Shown: in pieces, positions 62,226-64,000 of the stretch
How the letters are laid out: each line of letters begins with the position of its first letter
How positions within the stretch are numbered: the stretch's first letter is position 1
Assembly: GCF_026344005.1 (NCBI RefSeq)
Contig: NZ_JAPKNH010000001.1
Location: forward strand, 62,001 to 126,000
DNA length: 64,000 nucleotides
DNA from: Kaistia terrae
GTDB taxonomy: Bacteria; Pseudomonadota; Alphaproteobacteria; Rhizobiales; Kaistiaceae
Direction of reading: 5' to 3'
The notes under the pieces: model-generated
Database searches by the model: none
What the model was told of the DNA's origin: nothing
Seen by the model: the letters and a program-made list of their open reading frames with translations, nothing else
Position numbers and translations under genes: made by a program

Positions 62226-62629
62226 TGCTGAATTGCGATGAGTTTCCGCTGGTCTATGTCGAGGATCACGACCACCACGCTTCCGCGCCCGGCGAGCCGT
62301 CCTGGCAGGACGAGCTGGAGACGCTGCTGGGTCGGAACCGACCGTTCGTGATCCTCTTCGACGCGCCGCAAAAGGACGAGCATGAGGAGAGCCAGGAGGA
62401 ACGGCGCGAGAAGGCGATCTGGTTCAAGAGGAACCGCGCCCGGCTGATGTCGCTCTGTGCCGGCGCCATGGTCATCGAAAGCAACGGCCCGACGCCGATG
62501 CCGATCCGCCTTGCCGCGCAAGCTGTCGGCAAGGCGCTCGGGCTAGAATTCAGATTTGTTGGTGACGATCGCGCCGCCAGGGAAGCAGCCACTCGTCTTC
62601 TTTCAACCAAGGCCCTTGGTTCGGATTGA
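62222..62629 (+). CDS. Conserved hypothetical protein
   Basis: 135 residues with an acidic/His-rich N-terminus (LVYVEDHDHHASAPG), a core NRPFVILFDAPQ, then RREKAIWFKRNRARLMSLCAGAMVIESN, and a C-terminal IRLAAQAVGKALGLEFRFV. The pattern resembles a small cytoplasmic alpha/beta family in Hyphomicrobiales of unknown function. A 4-bp overlap couples it to the 91-residue protein upstream. A 14-bp inverted repeat lies just past its stop. Confidence 0.65.
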   Translation: MMLNCDEFPLVYVEDHDHHASAPGEPSWQDELETLLGRNRPFVILFDAPQKDEHEESQEERREKAIWFKRNRARLMSLCAGAMVIESNGPTPMPIRLAAQAVGKALGLEFRFVGDDRAAREAATRLLSTKALGSD

Positions 62630-62655
62630 AGGCCGGCATCAAATCGAAGAAATAG

Positions 62656-62707
62656 CGACCTTGCATCGCCGCAAAAGCAAGAAATCACATGCCGCGATGC
62701 AAGGTCG
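62656..62707. promoter_or_regulatory. 14-bp perfect inverted repeat upstream of the ROK gene
   Basis: CGACCTTGCATCGC (62656-62669) and GCGATGCAAGGTCG (62694-62707), 24-bp spacer. The arm motif GCGATGCAAGGT also occurs at 59023-59034. It lies 27 bp after the preceding stop and 90 bp before the ROK start, and could be a terminator stem without T run or an operator. Confidence 0.5.
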
Positions 62708-62715
62708 AATGCGCC

Positions 62716-62757
62716 TTGACTTGCCTGCCGTTACGCCAATTAACTGTATCAGGTTAA
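62716..62757 (+). promoter_or_regulatory. Candidate promoter and operator of the ROK gene
   Basis: TTGACT (62716-62721) and ATTAAC (62739-62744) are spaced 17 bp, like -35/-10 elements. TTAAC (62740-62744) and GTTAA (62753-62757) form an inverted repeat over the -10 box, consistent with autoregulation. Confidence 0.4.
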
Positions 62758-62796
62758 ATTAATGGGCGGTCAACGTCCTGCCTGGGGAGGCGTGTT

Positions 62797-64000
62797 TTGG
62801 AGAGGGCCGGCATCGGTCGCGGGAGCAATTCCGCGCAGCTTCGCCGCTACAATGAACGGCTCGTCCTGCAGCGGCTGCGCCGCGCCGGCGAGGCCTCCAA
62901 GGCCGATCTCGCCCGTGCTGCCGACCTCACCAACACCGCCATTGGCGGCATCATCCGCAAGCTCGATGATCTCGGCCTGATCGAGGCCGTCGGCAAGCGC
63001 CATGATGGCGGCCGTGGCCAGCCGGCGACCATGCTGCGGCTGAACCCGAAGGGCGCTTATGGCATCGGCGTTCGTCTCGACCGCCGCTCGATCGAGACGA
63101 TCCTAATCGATTTCGACGGCACGCCGCTGGCGCGTCGCTCCTATGACATGGTGCTGCCGGAGCCGGACGAGGCGCTGGCCATGGTCGCGCGCGACGTTCA
63201 GGTTCTCCTGGAGCGGCTGGATCCGCAGGCGCGCGAGCGTTTCGCCGGCATCGGGCTGGCGCTGCCCTACAATCTCGGCGCGTGGCTGCGCCGGCTCGAC
63301 CTGCCGCCCGAAATCTTTCGCCGCTGGGACGATTTCGATTTCGCCTCCCGGCTGGAGGAGGCGACCGGTCTTCCCGTCTTCAGCGAGAATGATGGCAACG
63401 CCGCCGCCATCGCCGAGCTGTTCTATGGCCTCGGCCGCCGCGTCGACGATTTCCTCTATCTGTTCATCGGCCCAGCGATCGGCGGCGGGATCGTCGTCAA
63501 GGGCGATTGCCTGCGCGGCAGCACCGGCAATGCCGGCGATGTCGCCGTGATCGCGGTGGCGCCCAGCCGGCTGGGGTCTTCGCCCAGATCGGATGATGGG
63601 CGCGAACTGCTGATCACCCGGGCGTCGCTCAACGCACTGGGGCGGCATTTGCAGGCACGCGGTGTCGCCGTCACCTCTCCGGCCGACATGCAGGCGGCCT
63701 TCGCCGCCGGTCATCCGGCCGTGCAGGAGTGGATCGAGGACGCGGTCGAGGCGCTGGCGCCGGCGATCTGGTCGGCGATCGCGCTGCTCGACGTGCCGCT
63801 GATCGTCGTCGATGCCGACATTGACGGCGGCCTGGTCGATGCGCTGATCCGGCGGCTTGCCGTGGCGCTGGACGAGCATGCGCCGGAAGCGCGCCGGCCG
63901 CCGCGCATCGTGCATGGCACGCTCGGCCGCGACGCCGGCGCCATCGGCGCGGCCAGCCTGCCGATGTTCTTCAATTTCTCGCCCCGCGCCTCGATCCTGA
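62797..64000 (+). CDS. ROK-family transcriptional regulator (3' end outside window)
   Basis: 401 residues are visible and the frame is still open at base 64000. The N-terminal winged helix (ERLVLQRLRRAGEASKADLARAADLTNTAIGGIIRKL) is followed by an ATPase-like ROK domain: GIGLALPYNLG, FSENDGNAAAIAELFYG and DDFLYLFIGPAIGGGIVV. The zinc-binding C-x-C-G-x2-G-C motif of most ROK proteins is missing; the equivalent stretch reads RLGSSPRSDDGRE. It starts at TTG with GGGGAGG in front. ROK repressors sense sugars; xylulokinase 2 kb upstream suggests a sugar regulon, but no target is proven. Confidence 0.82.
   Translation, partial: MERAGIGRGSNSAQLRRYNERLVLQRLRRAGEASKADLARAADLTNTAIGGIIRKLDDLGLIEAVGKRHDGGRGQPATMLRLNPKGAYGIGVRLDRRSIETILIDFDGTPLARRSYDMVLPEPDEALAMVARDVQVLLERLDPQARERFAGIGLALPYNLGAWLRRLDLPPEIFRRWDDFDFASRLEEATGLPVFSENDGNAAAIAELFYGLGRRVDDFLYLFIGPAIGGGIVVKGDCLRGSTGNAGDVAVIAVAPSRLGSSPRSDDGRELLITRASLNALGRHLQARGVAVTSPADMQAAFAAGHPAVQEWIEDAVEALAPAIWSAIALLDVPLIVVDADIDGGLVDALIRRLAVALDEHAPEARRPPRIVHGTLGRDAGAIGAASLPMFFNFSPRASIL

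Overview
The window looks like chromosome from a GC-rich alphaproteobacterium of the order Hyphomicrobiales (Rhizobiales). The signs are Omp25-type barrels, two IalB-type proteins, a PAS/GGDEF/EAL protein, many overlapping GTG/TTG-started genes, and short 'CACCTCTCCCTGAGGGAGAGG' intergenic repeats. Genus is not decidable by eye; a Kaistia-like lineage is a guess. No phage, insertion sequence, integrase or CRISPR array was seen.

Layout. (1) 1-1.2 kb: two tandem outer-membrane barrel genes with almost identical terminators, then a 34-residue peptide resembling RiPP precursors. (2) 1.6-12.8 kb: a hydroxyproline catabolic locus. It holds a GntR/FCD regulator, a DapA-family deaminase, an Ldh2-family reductase (divergent), a polar amino-acid ABC importer, a FAD D-hydroxyproline dehydrogenase, 4-hydroxyproline 2-epimerase, a single-chain aconitase X and a proline-racemase-family protein with an unusual Ser/Thr active-site pair. 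TTGTNNACAA-like palindromes precede all three transcription units and the regulator itself. (3) 13.1-15.5 kb: a sulfotransferase, tRNA-Pro(CGG), tRNA-Gln(TTG) and long non-coding stretches.

(4) 15.5-37.5 kb: a surface-polysaccharide cluster headed by a NusG/RfaH-type antiterminator. Sugar nucleotides are made by a UDP-HexNAc dehydrogenase (two compensating frameshifts), a UDP-hexuronate 4-epimerase and a PglF/PglE/PglD-like set that would give UDP-N,N'-diacetylbacillosamine. A PglC-like phosphoglycosyltransferase starts the chain on undecaprenyl phosphate. GT2/GT4 enzymes and a pyruvyltransferase-like protein extend or decorate it. A PglK-like ABC exporter, EpsG-like and WaaL/Wzy-like membrane proteins, a Wza lipoprotein, a Wzc tyrosine kinase and a CpsB phosphatase would flip, polymerise and export it. 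Genes around 20.4-25.3 kb are visibly AT-richer than the rest, which suggests acquired glycan-specific genes inside a conserved frame.

(5) 38-42.6 kb: FAD monooxygenase, AraC regulator, methyltransferase and an ATC-hydrolase-like protein. (6) 42.8-45.1 kb: an operon behind a perfect Zur-type box (DUF4198 periplasmic protein, CobW GTPase, small Cys-containing protein), probably for zinc limitation. (7) 45.2-52.6 kb: MocR regulator divergent from a DMT exporter, a VOC ring-cleaving dioxygenase, an MFS symporter, and two IalB-like proteins. (8) 52.8-58.4 kb: a second small glycan locus (ligase/polymerase, GT4, hexapeptide acetyltransferase) beside a GGDEF-EAL protein. (9) 58.8-64 kb: a small conserved protein, xylulokinase, an AraC regulator divergent from two unknown genes, and a ROK regulator cut by the window end.

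Coordinates of starts are judged from ribosome-binding sites and family fit. No search was run, so all family names rest on recognised motifs and context.
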